Positions 26,851-36,613 of a stretch of DNA of 64,000 bases are shown here, piece by piece. The notes under the pieces were generated by a model, which was not told the origin of the DNA, did not search any database, and worked only from the letters and a program-made list of their open reading frames with translations. Source of the DNA: Noviherbaspirillum pedocola (GTDB taxonomy: Bacteria > Pseudomonadota > Gammaproteobacteria > Burkholderiales > Burkholderiaceae_D). Position 1 is the stretch's first letter. Each line of letters starts with the position of its first letter. The DNA is taken from positions 248,001-312,000 of the forward strand of contig NZ_JAEPBG010000002.1 of NCBI RefSeq assembly GCF_016632335.1, read 5' to 3'. The position numbers and the translations under genes were made by a program.

Positions 26851-27600
26851 CTACGCCAGCATCGAGAACACGGTGGGCTTCTTGTGGAACGCGGGCATGC
26901 GCCCCGCTTGCAGTTCGCTCTTCCATGCGCTGACGGTGCGCGTCTGTATGCTTTCGTCTGGCAAGCTGAGGTCGGTTGCCACCGAGATGAGAGTGCCGGG
27001 TTGGCATGAGGCTGTCAGCGCTTCGAGCAGGGCCGCATTGCGGTAAGGCGTCTCAATAAACAACTGTGTCTGGCTTTCCTTGCGTGAACGCTCCTCCAGT
27101 TCGCGAATGCGACGCTGGCGCTGTGCGGCGTCGATCGGCAGATAGCCGTGGAAAGCGAAGCTTTGTCCATTCAGTCCACCGGCCATGATGGCAAGTAGCA
27201 ATGACGAGGGACCAATCAGCGGCTTGACCCGAATACCGTGCACGTGCGCCAAGCGAACCAAGTTCGCGCCAGGATCTGCGACCGCAGGTACACCCGCTTC
27301 AGAAATCAGGCCCGTGTCGGTGCCTTGTAGTAGCGGCTCCAGCAAGCTTGGCAATGCGCCAGCTTCGGTATTGACATTCAGCTCGGCAATCTGGATTTCT
27401 TGCAAGGGACGGGCAAGCGCAACTCGGCGCGAGACCAGCTTAAGATAAGCGCGCGTGGTTTTCGCGTTTTCCGCGATGAAATGCGACAGCTTTGCAGTCT
27501 CTGCAATGACTGTCTCGGGGATGCTGGCCGCCAGCAGGCCCTCGTCGGCGGCGGCTGGCGCGCCGAGGAGATTGGGAATCAGATAAAGCGTGCCTGGCAC
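26851..27600 (-). CDS. RsmI-like SAM-dependent methyltransferase (tetrapyrrole methylase family)
   Basis: 249 aa. The tetrapyrrole/RsmI fold is evident from GTLYLIPNLLG at the start, GLISEAGVPAVADPGANLV in the centre, IGPSSLLLAIMAGGL, and FIETPYRN. Where true RsmI has an EDTRHT-type loop, this protein has ENAKTTRAYL, and it lacks the C-terminal extension, so it is a paralogue rather than the standard 16S C1402 methylase. The start is GTG at 27600, with AGGAG 7 nt upstream, 4 nt after the maf stop; the longer frame would overlap maf. Confidence 0.85.
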   Translation of the reverse strand: MPGTLYLIPNLLGAPAAADEGLLAASIPETVIAETAKLSHFIAENAKTTRAYLKLVSRRVALARPLQEIQIAELNVNTEAGALPSLLEPLLQGTDTGLISEAGVPAVADPGANLVRLAHVHGIRVKPLIGPSSLLLAIMAGGLNGQSFAFHGYLPIDAAQRQRRIRELEERSRKESQTQLFIETPYRNAALLEALTASCQPGTLISVATDLSLPDESIQTRTVSAWKSELQAGRMPAFHKKPTVFSMLA

Positions 27601-27604
27601 GGGG

Positions 27605-28198
27605 TCACTCCTGGAAAAATTGCACACCGGCGTGGCGCAGCATGCTGGTCAGTGCAATAAGAGGCATGCCGGTCAGTGCGGTTGGGTCGCTGCTGTCGAT
27701 GCGCTCGATCAGCGCAATGCCCAAACCTTCGTTTTTTGCGCTGCCTGCGCAGTCATACGGCTGCTCGATGCGCAGGTACGCATCGAGCTCCTCGTCCGGA
27801 AGATCGCGAAAGCGAACGAAGGCCTGCACATTGTCGAGTTGCAATGGCAGGACGGCATCCGTTCTGGTATCCAGCAGGCAAAGCGCAGTGTGGAAGATGA
27901 CTTCCCGGCCACGCATCAGGCGAAGCTGTGCCAGCGCATTTTCATGGTTCCCAGGCTTGCCGATCTGCCTTCCATCGAGTGTGGCTACCTGGTCGCAACC
28001 GATGATCAGGGCGTCCGGCGCATTGGCGGCGATGGCTTGCGCCTTTGCTTGGGCCAGTCGCAGTGCGGTCGCTTCGGGGCTCTCGCCAGGCATCGGCGTC
28101 TCGTCGATGTCGGGCGATACGCTGGAAAACGGCAATCGCAGGCGCGATAACAGTTCGTTGCGATAACGGGAGCTCGATCCGAGGATAAGGCGCGGCAT
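27605..28198 (-). CDS. Maf/YceF nucleoside triphosphate pyrophosphatase
   Basis: 197 aa from MPRLILGSSS. It hydrolyses non-canonical nucleotides; the YceF branch prefers 7-methyl-GTP. The opening S-S-S-R-Y-R-N-E-L-L, the ESPEATALRLAQAKA block, CDQVA with its catalytic Asp, KPGNHENA and the late YDCAGSAKNEGLG are family marks. An earlier in-frame ATG at 28216 adds six residues; neither start has a clear ribosome site, so I follow the family N-terminus. It is divergent from yceD and coupled to the RsmI-like gene downstream. Confidence 0.9.
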   Translation of the reverse strand: MPRLILGSSSRYRNELLSRLRLPFSSVSPDIDETPMPGESPEATALRLAQAKAQAIAANAPDALIIGCDQVATLDGRQIGKPGNHENALAQLRLMRGREVIFHTALCLLDTRTDAVLPLQLDNVQAFVRFRDLPDEELDAYLRIEQPYDCAGSAKNEGLGIALIERIDSSDPTALTGMPLIALTSMLRHAGVQFFQE

Positions 28199-28263
28199 GG
28201 ACGGGGAGTGTGGCATCGTATTTCGGCGAGATTCGGTAAGGCGTCAAAATCTTTGCTAACGCT

Positions 28264-28293
28264 TTGACGAATAAAGAAAAAGCCTGTTATTAT
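28264..28293 (+). promoter_or_regulatory. Sigma-70 promoter of the yceD-rpmF-fab operon
   Basis: TTGACG at 28264-28269 and TATTAT at 28288-28293, 18 nt apart, lie 28 nt before the yceD start codon. Confidence 0.7.
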
Positions 28294-28321
28294 CGCAGGT
28301 TTTCCGGGCCTGTCGAATCCT

Positions 28322-28816
28322 ATGAACGCTTTCATCATTGACGCTTTTGAATTTTGCCGTCAGCGGGAAGAGCGCTCCGGTGAGCTTCCATTGGCCGACT
28401 TGCCTCGCCTTGCGGCCGAATTGACGGATGCAAATGGCTTGCTGTCGTATTCGCTTGCCGGTGGCGCTGACAAGGAAGGGCATCCGCAGATGGTGTTGCG
28501 GGTTTCCGGTGCGGTGCAATTGCGGTGCCAGCGTTGCCTGAATCCCTTTCAGTTCGACATCGATTCAAACTCGGTGCTGGTGCTGGCCAGGGAAGAAGCT
28601 GCGGCCGATGCGCTGGAAGCGAAGCTGGAAGATGAAGAGGTGGATGTGATCGTCGGATCCAAGACGATGGACATCCTGGCCTTGATCGAGGACGAGGCGT
28701 TACTGGCTTTGCCGGTGTCTCCGCGTCACCAAGTCTGTCCGGATCAGTCGGTGCTCGACAAGCTCAAGGAAGACAAGCCCGAATCGCCGTTCGCGGTTCT
28801 CAAGAATTTGACGTAA
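28322..28816 (+). CDS. yceD: YceD family protein (DUF177), rRNA accumulation factor
   Basis: 164 aa. This family is required for normal 23S rRNA accumulation in bacteria and plastids and almost always precedes rpmF. It has the conserved C-x-x-C pair in LRCQRCLNPFQF, followed by the acidic C-terminal region with DALEAKLEDEEVDVI and the ending region PESPFAVLKNL. A good promoter lies directly upstream. Confidence 0.92.
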   Translation: MNAFIIDAFEFCRQREERSGELPLADLPRLAAELTDANGLLSYSLAGGADKEGHPQMVLRVSGAVQLRCQRCLNPFQFDIDSNSVLVLAREEAAADALEAKLEDEEVDVIVGSKTMDILALIEDEALLALPVSPRHQVCPDQSVLDKLKEDKPESPFAVLKNLT

Positions 28817-28949
28817 GGTCCGGTGCGAGCCGGTGCATGCTGCTTCAAATACGCGGTCTCTGATTGAAGGCTCTTTCGGCTTCAATGCTTTTGCCCGAGC
28901 TGGCGGACCGGATGTGTTAAAATTTTAAATCTTTGGTTCAGGAGTTATC

Positions 28950-29132
28950 ATGGCTGTTCAACAAAACAAGAAATCCCCGTCCAAGCGCGGCATGCATCGT
29001 GCTCACGACTTTCTGGTTACCCCTCCGCTGGCTGTGGAAGCGACCACCGGCGAAACCCATCGTCGTCACCACATCAGCCCGAACGGCTTCTACCGTGGCC
29101 GCAAGGTTCTGAAGACCAAGAACGACGAATAA
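28950..29132 (+). CDS. rpmF: 50S ribosomal protein L32
   Basis: 60 aa. [20 protein letters not shown] is the classical L32 start. The protein has no cysteines, so it is the zinc-free form. A ribosome site (AGGAG) precedes the ATG. The gene lies between yceD and plsX in the conserved order. Confidence 0.97.
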   Translation: MAVQQNKKSPSKRGMHRAHDFLVTPPLAVEATTGETHRRHHISPNGFYRGRKVLKTKNDE

Positions 29133-29276
29133 ATCATCTTGCACCGGACCATGCGCGGCGTAACGAGTTTGGTGACTTGGCGCCGCTTTTTCAATGCGCA
29201 AGCAGTTTCCTCCGTCATTTTGACTCATGCCGATTCCGGTCTCTGATGCGGCCCGGGCCGGGTGCTGAAGACAACA

Positions 29277-30365
29277 ATGACAATTACCATTTCCATAGAC
29301 TGCATGGGTGGAGACCATGGTCCCTCCGTCACTGTCCCCGCAGCAGTTTCCTTTCTGAAGAGCGTATCCAACGCGGAATTGATTCTGGTTGGTCGTTCCG
29401 AAATCATCCAGGCTGAATTGCACAAGCTGAAGGCGGAATCGCTTTCAGGGATTTCCATTGTCAACGCGACCGAGGTCGTCACGATGGATGATCCAATTGA
29501 AGTCGCCCTGCGCCGTAAGAAGGATTCTTCGATGCGCGTGGCCATCAATATGGTCAAGGAAGGACGGGCGCAGGCTTGCGTATCTGCCGGCAATACCGGG
29601 GCGCTGATGGCGGTGTCCCGGTATCTCCTCAAAACGCTGCCGGGTGTGGACCGTCCCGCAATCTGTACCATCCTGCCGAATCAGAAGGACGGTCCGACCT
29701 ACATGCTGGATCTTGGCGCGAATGTCGACTGCGAGCCGCAGCATCTGCATCAGTTCGCCCTGATGGGTTCGGCGCTGGTCTCGGCGGTTGAAGGCAAGCC
29801 GCGGCCCACCGTTGGTCTGCTCAATATCGGCGAGGAAGACATCAAGGGCAACGACCTGGTCAAGCGTACCGCCGAGCTGCTGCGCGCGGATCATCAGCGC
29901 GGTGTGCTCAATTTCTATGGCAACGTCGAAGGTAACGATATCTTCGAAGGCACTACCGACATCGTGGTATGCGATGGCTTCGTCGGCAATGTCGTGCTGA
30001 AGGCATCCGAAGGCGTCGGCCGTTTCGTCAAGAATGCGCTGACCGCTGAATTCAAGCGTAATCCGGTCAACATGCTTGGCGCATTGATTGCAAGAGGCGC
30101 GATCCGCGCTTTTTCGCGCCGAATGAATCCGTCCCGTTACAATGGCGCCAGCCTGCTTGGCTTGCGCGGGCTGGTCTTCAAGAGCCATGGCGGCGAAAAT
30201 GCTTTCGGCTTCGAATGGGCAATACGACGCGCCTACGATGCCGCTCATCATGATGTGTTATCCCGTATCTCCAGATCGATCGCGGAACTGATGCCCGCAT
30301 CCGAGTCAACGCCCCATGTCGCCGTCCCGGCCCAGGGAATTCCTTCTGAACATAAAACCGCATGA
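29277..30365 (+). CDS. plsX: Phosphate acyltransferase PlsX
   Basis: 362 aa. PlsX makes acyl-phosphate from acyl-ACP, the first committed step toward phosphatidic acid with PlsY. The start region [12 protein letters not shown] and [28 protein letters not shown] and [15 protein letters not shown] are all hallmark segments. The ATG at 29277 matches the family N-terminus; a GTG five codons upstream is less likely. It overlaps fabH by 4 nt. Confidence 0.96.
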   Translation: MTITISIDCMGGDHGPSVTVPAAVSFLKSVSNAELILVGRSEIIQAELHKLKAESLSGISIVNATEVVTMDDPIEVALRRKKDSSMRVAINMVKEGRAQACVSAGNTGALMAVSRYLLKTLPGVDRPAICTILPNQKDGPTYMLDLGANVDCEPQHLHQFALMGSALVSAVEGKPRPTVGLLNIGEEDIKGNDLVKRTAELLRADHQRGVLNFYGNVEGNDIFEGTTDIVVCDGFVGNVVLKASEGVGRFVKNALTAEFKRNPVNMLGALIARGAIRAFSRRMNPSRYNGASLLGLRGLVFKSHGGENAFGFEWAIRRAYDAAHHDVLSRISRSIAELMPASESTPHVAVPAQGIPSEHKTA

Positions 30366-31348
30366 CTCTTTACAGCAAAATCATCGGGACAGGCAGCTGC
30401 CTGCCGCCGCGGCGGATTACCAACGAAGAGCTGGCCCGGCAGCTCGCTGAAAAAGGCATCGAAACTTCCGACGAATGGATCGTCTCGCGTAGCGGCATCT
30501 CGGCGCGGCATTATGCCGATCCGGGCGTGCAATCCAGCGATCTCGGCGTGGAAGCAGCGCGCAATGCCTTGCAGATGGCAGGCATGGATGTCTCGCAGAT
30601 CGACCTGATCATCGTGGCGACTTCCACGCCTGATCACTTCGGCGGTTTTCCCAGCACGGCGTGCGTCGTACAAAACAAGCTCGGCATTGCGAACGGCTGC
30701 GCTGCCTTCGATGTGCAGGCGGTGTGCAGCGGCTTCATCTATGCCATGGCGATCGCCGACAGCTTCATCAAGACGGGTATGCATCGCAGGGCGCTGATCA
30801 TCGGCACTGAAGTGTTTTCGCGCATTCTCGACTTCCAGGATCGCACCACCTGCGTATTGTTCGGCGACGGCGCCGGCGCTGTCGTGATGGCCGCTTCGGA
30901 AGAGCCGGGCATGCTCGCCACGAAGCTGCATGCCGACGGCAGCCATGCCGACATTCTTTGTGTGCCGGGCAACGTGAATGCGGGCGTGGTAGCCGGCAGC
31001 GGTTTCCTGCACATGGACGGTCAGGCAGTGTTCAAGCTTGCGGTATCGGTCCTGGAAAAAGTTGCGCATGAAACCCTGGATGCCGCGGGCATGCAGTCAG
31101 CGCAGCTGGATTGGCTGATTCCGCACCAGGCCAACATACGCATCATGCAGGGCACGGCCAAGAAGCTTGGTCTGCCACGGGAAAAGATGGTCGTCACGGT
31201 CGATCAGCACGGTAATACATCGGCTGCATCGATCCCGCTTGCCTTGGACCAGGCCGTACGCGACGGTCGCGTCAAGCCGGGCCATCATGTGCTGATGGAA
31301 GGCGTCGGCGGCGGCTTCACCTGGGGCGCTGCCCTAGTGCGCATGTAA
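30362..31348 (+). CDS. fabH: 3-oxoacyl-ACP synthase III FabH
   Basis: 328 aa. FabH condenses acetyl-CoA with malonyl-ACP to start fatty acid synthesis. The catalytic Cys lies in DVQAVCSGF, His in IPHQANIRI and Asn in GNTSAAS. The N-terminal [18 protein letters not shown] is standard. The start codon overlaps the plsX stop (ATGA). Confidence 0.97.
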   Translation: MTLYSKIIGTGSCLPPRRITNEELARQLAEKGIETSDEWIVSRSGISARHYADPGVQSSDLGVEAARNALQMAGMDVSQIDLIIVATSTPDHFGGFPSTACVVQNKLGIANGCAAFDVQAVCSGFIYAMAIADSFIKTGMHRRALIIGTEVFSRILDFQDRTTCVLFGDGAGAVVMAASEEPGMLATKLHADGSHADILCVPGNVNAGVVAGSGFLHMDGQAVFKLAVSVLEKVAHETLDAAGMQSAQLDWLIPHQANIRIMQGTAKKLGLPREKMVVTVDQHGNTSAASIPLALDQAVRDGRVKPGHHVLMEGVGGGFTWGAALVRM

Positions 31349-31370
31349 TCACTCGATAACACCAAGAATC

Positions 31371-32303
31371 ATGACGAAATTCGCATTCGTATTCCCGGGC
31401 CAGGGTTCGCAAGCCGTGGGCATGCTCAACGGCTTTGCCGGGAACCAGGTTGTGCAGCAAACGCTGGCCGAAGCATCCGACGCCATCGGATTCGATCTCG
31501 CCAAGCTGATTGCCGAAGGGCCGAAGGAAGAGCTGGATCTGACCACAAATACCCAGCCGGTGATGTTGACCGCAGCTGTCGCGATGTGGCGCGCCTGGCT
31601 TGCCGCTGGCGGTCCGGCACCGGCTCTCGTCGCCGGACATAGCTTGGGTGAATATTCTGCGCTGGTCGCCGCAGGCGTGATCCGTTTTGCCGACGCCGTG
31701 CCGCTGGTACGCTTCCGCGCCCAGGCCATGCAGGAGGCCGTGCCGGTCGGTCAGGGCGGCATGGCTGCCATTCTCGGTTTGTCCGATGAGGATGTGCGCG
31801 CCGCATGTGAAGAATCGGCGCAAGGTGAAGTCGTCGAGCCGGTCAATTTCAATGCGCCGGCTCAGGTCGTCATCGCTGGCAACAAGGCTGCAGTGGAGCG
31901 CGCATGCGAAGCTGCGAAAGCACGCGGCGCCAAGCGCGCGCTGGTGCTTCCTGTGTCGGCGCCGTTTCACTCTTCGCTGCTGCAGCCGGCTTCGCTGCGT
32001 CTGAAGCAATACATGGAAGGCCTTGAATTCTCGGCGCCTTCGATCCCGCTGATCAACAACGTCGATGTCGCCATTGTCAATGATCCAGCCGCAATCAAGG
32101 ACGCTCTGGTGCGCCAGGCTGCACGCCCGGTGCGTTGGGTCGAGACGGTGAAGCTCATGGCTGAACAGGGCGTGACCCACCTGGTCGAATGCGGCCCGGG
32201 CAAGGTGCTTGCCGGATTGACCAAGCGCATAGATGGCGCGCTTGTCGGCGAAGCGATCGTCGATGCCGCTTCTCTTGAAAAAATTCTGGAGCTCGTGAAG
32301 TGA
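31371..32303 (+). CDS. fabD: Malonyl-CoA:ACP transacylase FabD
   Basis: 310 aa. It loads malonyl units on ACP. GQGSQ at 10-14 forms the oxyanion region, the nucleophile Ser91 is in GHSLGEYSAL, and VSAPFHSSL supplies the catalytic His. It overlaps fabG by 4 nt (GTGA). Confidence 0.97.
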   Translation: MTKFAFVFPGQGSQAVGMLNGFAGNQVVQQTLAEASDAIGFDLAKLIAEGPKEELDLTTNTQPVMLTAAVAMWRAWLAAGGPAPALVAGHSLGEYSALVAAGVIRFADAVPLVRFRAQAMQEAVPVGQGGMAAILGLSDEDVRAACEESAQGEVVEPVNFNAPAQVVIAGNKAAVERACEAAKARGAKRALVLPVSAPFHSSLLQPASLRLKQYMEGLEFSAPSIPLINNVDVAIVNDPAAIKDALVRQAARPVRWVETVKLMAEQGVTHLVECGPGKVLAGLTKRIDGALVGEAIVDAASLEKILELVK

Positions 32304-33061
32304 CTGCAAGCATTACCCATCTCGAAGGCCAGGTCGCACTGGTGACCGGCGCATCCCGCGGCATCGGCCGCGCCATCGCGCTCGAACTGGCGCGACAGGG
32401 CGCAACGGTCGTTGGCACGGCGACTTCCCAGGCTGGAGCCGACGCGATTTCTGCTTACCTCGCGGAAGTTCGGCCCGGTGCCGGGCGCGGCATGGTGCTC
32501 GACGTCAACGATGCGCAGCGCTGCCTTGATGCCGTCAACGACGTGCAGAAGGAATTCGGCACACTCTCCATTCTTGTCAACAATGCCGGCATCACCCAGG
32601 ACCAACTGGCCATGCGCATGAAGGACGAAGAGTGGGATGCGGTCATCGCCACCAATCTGACGTCGGTGGCACGCCTGTCGCGCGCAGTGCTGCGCGGCAT
32701 GATGAAGGCCCGTCATGGACGCATCATCAATATCACTTCCGTGGTCGGCGCCGCCGGCAATCCAGGGCAGATGAACTATGCGGCGGCCAAGGCCGGCGTG
32801 GCCGGTATGACCCGTGCGCTCGCACGCGAAATCGGCAGCCGGAACATTACCGTGAATTGCGTTGCTCCCGGCTTCATCGACACCGATATGACCCGGTCGC
32901 TCGATCAGGATCAGGTGTCCGCGCTGCTGCAGCAAATTCCGCTGGCGCGGCTCGGCCAACCCGAAGACATCGCCGCTGCCGTCGCTTTCCTCGCATCGCC
33001 GCAAGCCGGATACATCACCGGCAGCACCCTGCATGTCAACGGCGGCATGTACATGAACTGA
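32300..33061 (+). CDS. fabG: 3-oxoacyl-ACP reductase FabG
   Basis: 253 aa. An NADPH-dependent short-chain dehydrogenase that reduces beta-ketoacyl-ACP. It has the TGASRGIG cofactor loop, NNAG, and the catalytic triad Ser147, Tyr160 and Lys164 (MNYAAAKAG). The start is GTG at 32300, overlapping the end of fabD. Confidence 0.97.
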   Translation: MTASITHLEGQVALVTGASRGIGRAIALELARQGATVVGTATSQAGADAISAYLAEVRPGAGRGMVLDVNDAQRCLDAVNDVQKEFGTLSILVNNAGITQDQLAMRMKDEEWDAVIATNLTSVARLSRAVLRGMMKARHGRIINITSVVGAAGNPGQMNYAAAKAGVAGMTRALAREIGSRNITVNCVAPGFIDTDMTRSLDQDQVSALLQQIPLARLGQPEDIAAAVAFLASPQAGYITGSTLHVNGGMYMN

Positions 33062-33164
33062 GGGTCGGCGCTTGTGAAGATGAGGGCGCGCGCCCGCATT
33101 TTTCACTCTGTGGCGCCCCTATGAAATCCCGGCTGAAAGCCAATTTGTTTGCGCACAAACCTGC

Positions 33165-33170
33165 TAAAAT
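33165..33170 (+). promoter_or_regulatory. Probable -10 element of an acpP promoter
   Basis: TAAAAT lies 40 nt before the acpP start in the 148-nt fabG-acpP gap. The -35 side is poor (AATTTG at 17-nt spacing). acpP usually needs extra transcription, which would explain a promoter inside the operon. Confidence 0.45.
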
Positions 33171-33209
33171 GCGCGCACTTTCTGTAACCCCACCCTTTGG
33201 AGGCACAAC

Positions 33210-33449
33210 ATGTCCGATATCGAAACCCGCGTCAAGAAGATCGTTGCCGAGCAGCTCGGCGTAGCCGAAGCCGACATCAAGAACGAATCCTCGTTCGTCG
33301 ACGATCTGGGCGCAGACTCTCTCGATACCGTTGAGCTCGTCATGGCGCTCGAAGATGAATTCGAAATGGAAATCCCTGACGAGCAAGCTGAAAAAATCAC
33401 CACCGTCCAGCAAGCCATCGATTACGCCAAGGCACACGTCAAGGCCTAA
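33210..33449 (+). CDS. acpP: Acyl carrier protein
   Basis: 79 aa, acidic. The phosphopantetheine attachment site is Ser37 in [10 protein letters not shown]. It carries growing acyl chains for all the fab enzymes around it. A strong GGAGG site precedes the ATG, and the 148-nt gap before it probably contains a separate promoter. Confidence 0.98.
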   Translation: MSDIETRVKKIVAEQLGVAEADIKNESSFVDDLGADSLDTVELVMALEDEFEMEIPDEQAEKITTVQQAIDYAKAHVKA

Positions 33450-33479
33450 TTCCGCACTGAAGATCCCCAGGAGATCCGC

Positions 33480-34727
33480 TTGAGCCGCTCTCAACAGCGT
33501 CGCGTCGTCATTACTGGACTGGGATGCATTTCGCCTGTCGGCAACACGATCGCCGACGCGTGGGATGCCCTGGTCAAAGGCACGTCCGGCATCGCAACCA
33601 TTACCAAGTTTGACGCCTCAAACCTCAGCACGCGATTCGCGGGCGAGGTCAAAGGCTTCCAGGTCGAGGACTACATTCCCGGCAAGGAAGCTCGCCATAT
33701 GGACACGTTCATCCACTATGGCATGGCGGCCGGCATGCAGGCAATGCAGGACAGCGGACTTGAAGTGACTGAAGAAAACGCCGAGCGCATCGGCGTGATG
33801 GTCGGCTCCGGCATTGGCGGTCTGCCGATGATCGAGCAAACCGTTGAAGAGATGCTGAAGCGCGGTCCGCGCCGTATCAGCCCGTTCTTCGTTCCGGCGT
33901 CGATCATCAACATGATCTCCGGACATCTGTCGATCAAATACGGATTGAAGGGCCCGAACTTGGCTATTGTGACGGCTTGCACTACCGGTTTGCATTGCAT
34001 CGGCGCTGCTGCCCGCATGATTGAATACGGCGACGTCGACGCAATGATTGCCGGTGGCGCGGAATCGACGGTGTCGCCTATGGGCATAGGCGGATTCGCG
34101 TCGGCGCGCGCGCTTTCGGCGCGAAACGACGATCCCGCTACCGCATCGCGCCCCTGGGACAAGGACCGAGACGGCTTCGTGCTCGGCGAGGGCTCAGGCG
34201 TGATGATGCTGGAAGAATATGAGCACGCGAAAGCGCGCGGCGCGAAGATTTATGCCGAGGTTCTTGGCTTTGGCATGAGCGCAGACGCTTATCACATGAC
34301 TGCGCCGCTGGAAGATGGCGATGGCGCACGCCGCTGCATGGTTGCCGCCATGAAGAATGCCGGCATCAACGCTGATGAAGTCGACTATGTGAATGCGCAC
34401 GGTACTTCCACGCCCTTGGGCGACGTTGCGGAAACGATAGCGATCAAGCGGGCTCTTGGCGATCATGCCAAGAAAGCGGTGGTCAATTCGACGAAGTCGA
34501 TGACTGGCCACCTTCTCGGCGGCGCTGGTGGACTTGAAGCGGTCTTTACCGTTCTGGCATTGCACCGCCAGATCTCCCCGCCGACGATCAACATCTTTAA
34601 TCAGGATCCTGCCTGCGATCTTGACTACTGTGCTAACACCGCGCGTGAGATGCCGATTCGAATTGCAGTAAAAAATTCTTTCGGCTTCGGTGGTACCAAC
34701 GGCACCCTCGTGTTCGGCAAAATCTAA
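33480..34727 (+). CDS. fabF: 3-oxoacyl-ACP synthase II FabF
   Basis: 415 aa. An elongating beta-ketoacyl-ACP synthase. The catalytic Cys lies in [13 protein letters not shown] and the His pair in NAHGTSTP and [11 protein letters not shown]. The C-terminal [12 protein letters not shown] is standard. Translation starts at TTG (33480), with AGGAGA 5 nt upstream and the family N-terminus [15 protein letters not shown] right after it. Confidence 0.97.
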   Translation: MSRSQQRRVVITGLGCISPVGNTIADAWDALVKGTSGIATITKFDASNLSTRFAGEVKGFQVEDYIPGKEARHMDTFIHYGMAAGMQAMQDSGLEVTEENAERIGVMVGSGIGGLPMIEQTVEEMLKRGPRRISPFFVPASIINMISGHLSIKYGLKGPNLAIVTACTTGLHCIGAAARMIEYGDVDAMIAGGAESTVSPMGIGGFASARALSARNDDPATASRPWDKDRDGFVLGEGSGVMMLEEYEHAKARGAKIYAEVLGFGMSADAYHMTAPLEDGDGARRCMVAAMKNAGINADEVDYVNAHGTSTPLGDVAETIAIKRALGDHAKKAVVNSTKSMTGHLLGGAGGLEAVFTVLALHRQISPPTINIFNQDPACDLDYCANTAREMPIRIAVKNSFGFGGTNGTLVFGKI

Positions 34728-34739
34728 CTTCCCTTCCGC

Positions 34740-34761
34740 GCCGCTTGCTTTTGCAAGCGGC
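34740..34761 (+). terminator. Hairpin after fabF
   Basis: A perfect 9-bp stem with a TTTT loop (34740-34748 with 34753-34761), starting 13 nt after the fabF stop. No T tract follows, so it is a weak terminator or an RNA end-stabilising hairpin between the fab operon and the next gene. Confidence 0.5.
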
Positions 34762-34777
34762 ATGAACCTTTCCAGAT

Positions 34778-35263
34778 ATGACGATTGCAGCGTCTGTCGT
34801 GGTTCATTCTTCCCCTTCATTGCGGCTTGCGTTTGCCGGGATGTCATGTGCTGCTGGTGTCGCAGCCGCATTGGTCCTGATCGACGAATTTTCCGACAGT
34901 GTCCACTTGCCGTGCCTCGTCATTGGCCTCATCTGCGCTTTACTTGCCTGCATTGGCACTTTGCAGGTCTTTCGCTCAACAAAAACGTTCCATATTGATA
35001 TTTCCGGCATCGGTCAGATGCGGTTGACGCAATATAGCGGGGTGTCCGCTTTTGCCCGCGCAAGTCATCGGCCCTTAGACGCAAAGGGTGCCGATCTGGT
35101 TCAACTGCTGAGTGATTCGACATTGTGGCCGCATATCTTGGTCCTCCGCCTGAAGCTGGAGGATGGAGCAGTCGTCGCGATTCCGGTATTGCCCGACAGT
35201 GTGCACGGACAAGGCTTTCACGAGTTATCGGTAGCGTGCCGCTGGATTGCCGCGCGCGCTTAA
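34778..35263 (+). CDS. Small membrane protein, YgfX-like
   Basis: 161 aa. Two adjacent membrane helices (about 18-36 and 42-62) are followed by a soluble C-terminal domain, with HILVLRLKLEDGAVVAIPVLPDS near residue 120. This architecture resembles YgfX-type proteins, commonly found before rpoE in this group, but similarity is weak. It may be cotranscribed with rpoE, which follows about 100 nt later. Confidence 0.7.
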   Translation: MTIAASVVVHSSPSLRLAFAGMSCAAGVAAALVLIDEFSDSVHLPCLVIGLICALLACIGTLQVFRSTKTFHIDISGIGQMRLTQYSGVSAFARASHRPLDAKGADLVQLLSDSTLWPHILVLRLKLEDGAVVAIPVLPDSVHGQGFHELSVACRWIAARA

Positions 35264-35366
35264 GCGCGTGTTGTATCCGGCAAACAATAGTGCCGCGTTG
35301 CAATCTTATTTTTATCAAGTCAACAAGCGACCGGGCGTATGTTGCATAATAGCAAGGGATTGGGGT

Positions 35367-35969
35367 TTGACGACAGAACGCGATATTGATCAGCTGTTGG
35401 TCGAACGCGTCCAGCGTGGCGACAAGAGGGCATTCGAGCTTCTGGTGTCCAAATATCAGAGAAAGCTCATGCGACTTGTGTCACGCTTGGTTCGTGATCA
35501 GGCTGAAGCGGAAGACGTGGTGCAGGAAGCATTTATCAAGGCCTATCGGGCGCTTCCTCAATTCCGCGGAGATTCCGCTTTTTATACTTGGCTGTATCGC
35601 ATCGGCATCAATACGGCGAAAAACTATCTCGTCACTCAGGGACGTCGCGCTCCGACTTCGACGGAAGCTGATGCGGAAGAAGCAGAAACTTTTGACGACG
35701 GCGAGCACCTAAGAGACATTAATACGCCGGAATCGATGCTTGCGACGAAGCAAATTGCGGAAACAGTTAATGTCGCGATGGACGCGCTACCCGAGGAGCT
35801 CAGGATGGCAATCACGCTGCGTGAGATTGAAGGCCTGAGCTACGACGAGATAGCCGAGGCCATGGGTTGTCCGATCGGAACCGTTCGGAGCCGCATATTC
35901 CGGGCTCGCGAAGCAATTGCCGAAAAGTTGCGGCCCTTGTTGGGCACGGCGCTCGACAAGCGGTGGTAG
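35367..35969 (+). CDS. rpoE: RNA polymerase sigma factor RpoE (sigma-24)
   Basis: 200 aa. An ECF sigma factor for envelope stress. Region 2 contains DQAEAEDVVQEAFIKAYRALPQFRG, and region 4 contains LPEELRMAITLREIEGLSYDEIAEAMGCPIGTVRSRIFRAR. I place the start at TTG 35367 (then TTERDIDQLL), which gives the usual length; the frame runs upstream without similarity. The anti-sigma genes rseA and rseB follow directly, so activity is controlled by regulated proteolysis of RseA. Confidence 0.93.
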   Translation: MTTERDIDQLLVERVQRGDKRAFELLVSKYQRKLMRLVSRLVRDQAEAEDVVQEAFIKAYRALPQFRGDSAFYTWLYRIGINTAKNYLVTQGRRAPTSTEADAEEAETFDDGEHLRDINTPESMLATKQIAETVNVAMDALPEELRMAITLREIEGLSYDEIAEAMGCPIGTVRSRIFRAREAIAEKLRPLLGTALDKRW

Positions 35970-36029
35970 AACAAAAGAACAATAACGGTAGCAAAAAAGG
36001 GATTGGTGTTGTTTTTGGCGAGGTTGACA

Positions 36030-36608
36030 ATGACTTTGGAAAACACTTCACGGCAGCGCGTTTCGGACGCGATGGATGGGGAGCTATCCCCTGAACAATT
36101 GGACGCGGTGCTCGCAGCCATGCATGACGACGAGTCGCGTGCGTCCTGGTCGGTCTATCATCAGATCGGCGATGCACTCCGATCGGATGAGCTGAGTGTC
36201 AGATTGAGCGAAGATTTCGCCGCGCGGATGTCGGCCCGCCTGGCAGCTGAACCGGCGATTTTGGCGCCGGCGACGCATGGGGAACGCCCGCGCCAGATGC
36301 GCGTGCGTAGATTGATCCTTCCTGGTGCGCTAGCCGCTGCTGCTGCCACGGTTGCTTTCATTGCCACACCACAGTTGATGATGGCAATGAAGGGAGATAC
36401 CGAAGCCGCCAGAATCGCGGCGACGCCGGTTGCTGCAGAGGTGTCGCGCACTGCCACGGTCGCCAGTTCTGGTCGCAGCGAAACGGCAATGCGGTCGCAA
36501 GACATCGATGAATATCTGATCGCTCACCAGCGCTTTTCGCCATCGGTATACAGCTCTACGCAGTACGCAAGGCCAGCCGCATTCTCAAGCGGCGCAACGA
36601 ACAAGTAG
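36030..36608 (+). CDS. rseA: Anti-sigma-E factor RseA (MucA)
   Basis: 192 aa. The N-terminal cytosolic domain that binds sigma-E (RQRVSDAMDGELSPEQLDAVL, then SWSVYHQIGDALRS) is followed by a membrane helix near 100-118 (LILPGALAAAAATVAFIA) and a periplasmic tail. The ATG at 36030 has GAGG 6 nt upstream. It lies between rpoE and rseB as usual. Confidence 0.92.
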   Translation: MTLENTSRQRVSDAMDGELSPEQLDAVLAAMHDDESRASWSVYHQIGDALRSDELSVRLSEDFAARMSARLAAEPAILAPATHGERPRQMRVRRLILPGALAAAAATVAFIATPQLMMAMKGDTEAARIAATPVAAEVSRTATVASSGRSETAMRSQDIDEYLIAHQRFSPSVYSSTQYARPAAFSSGATNK

Positions 36609-36613
36609 GATTT

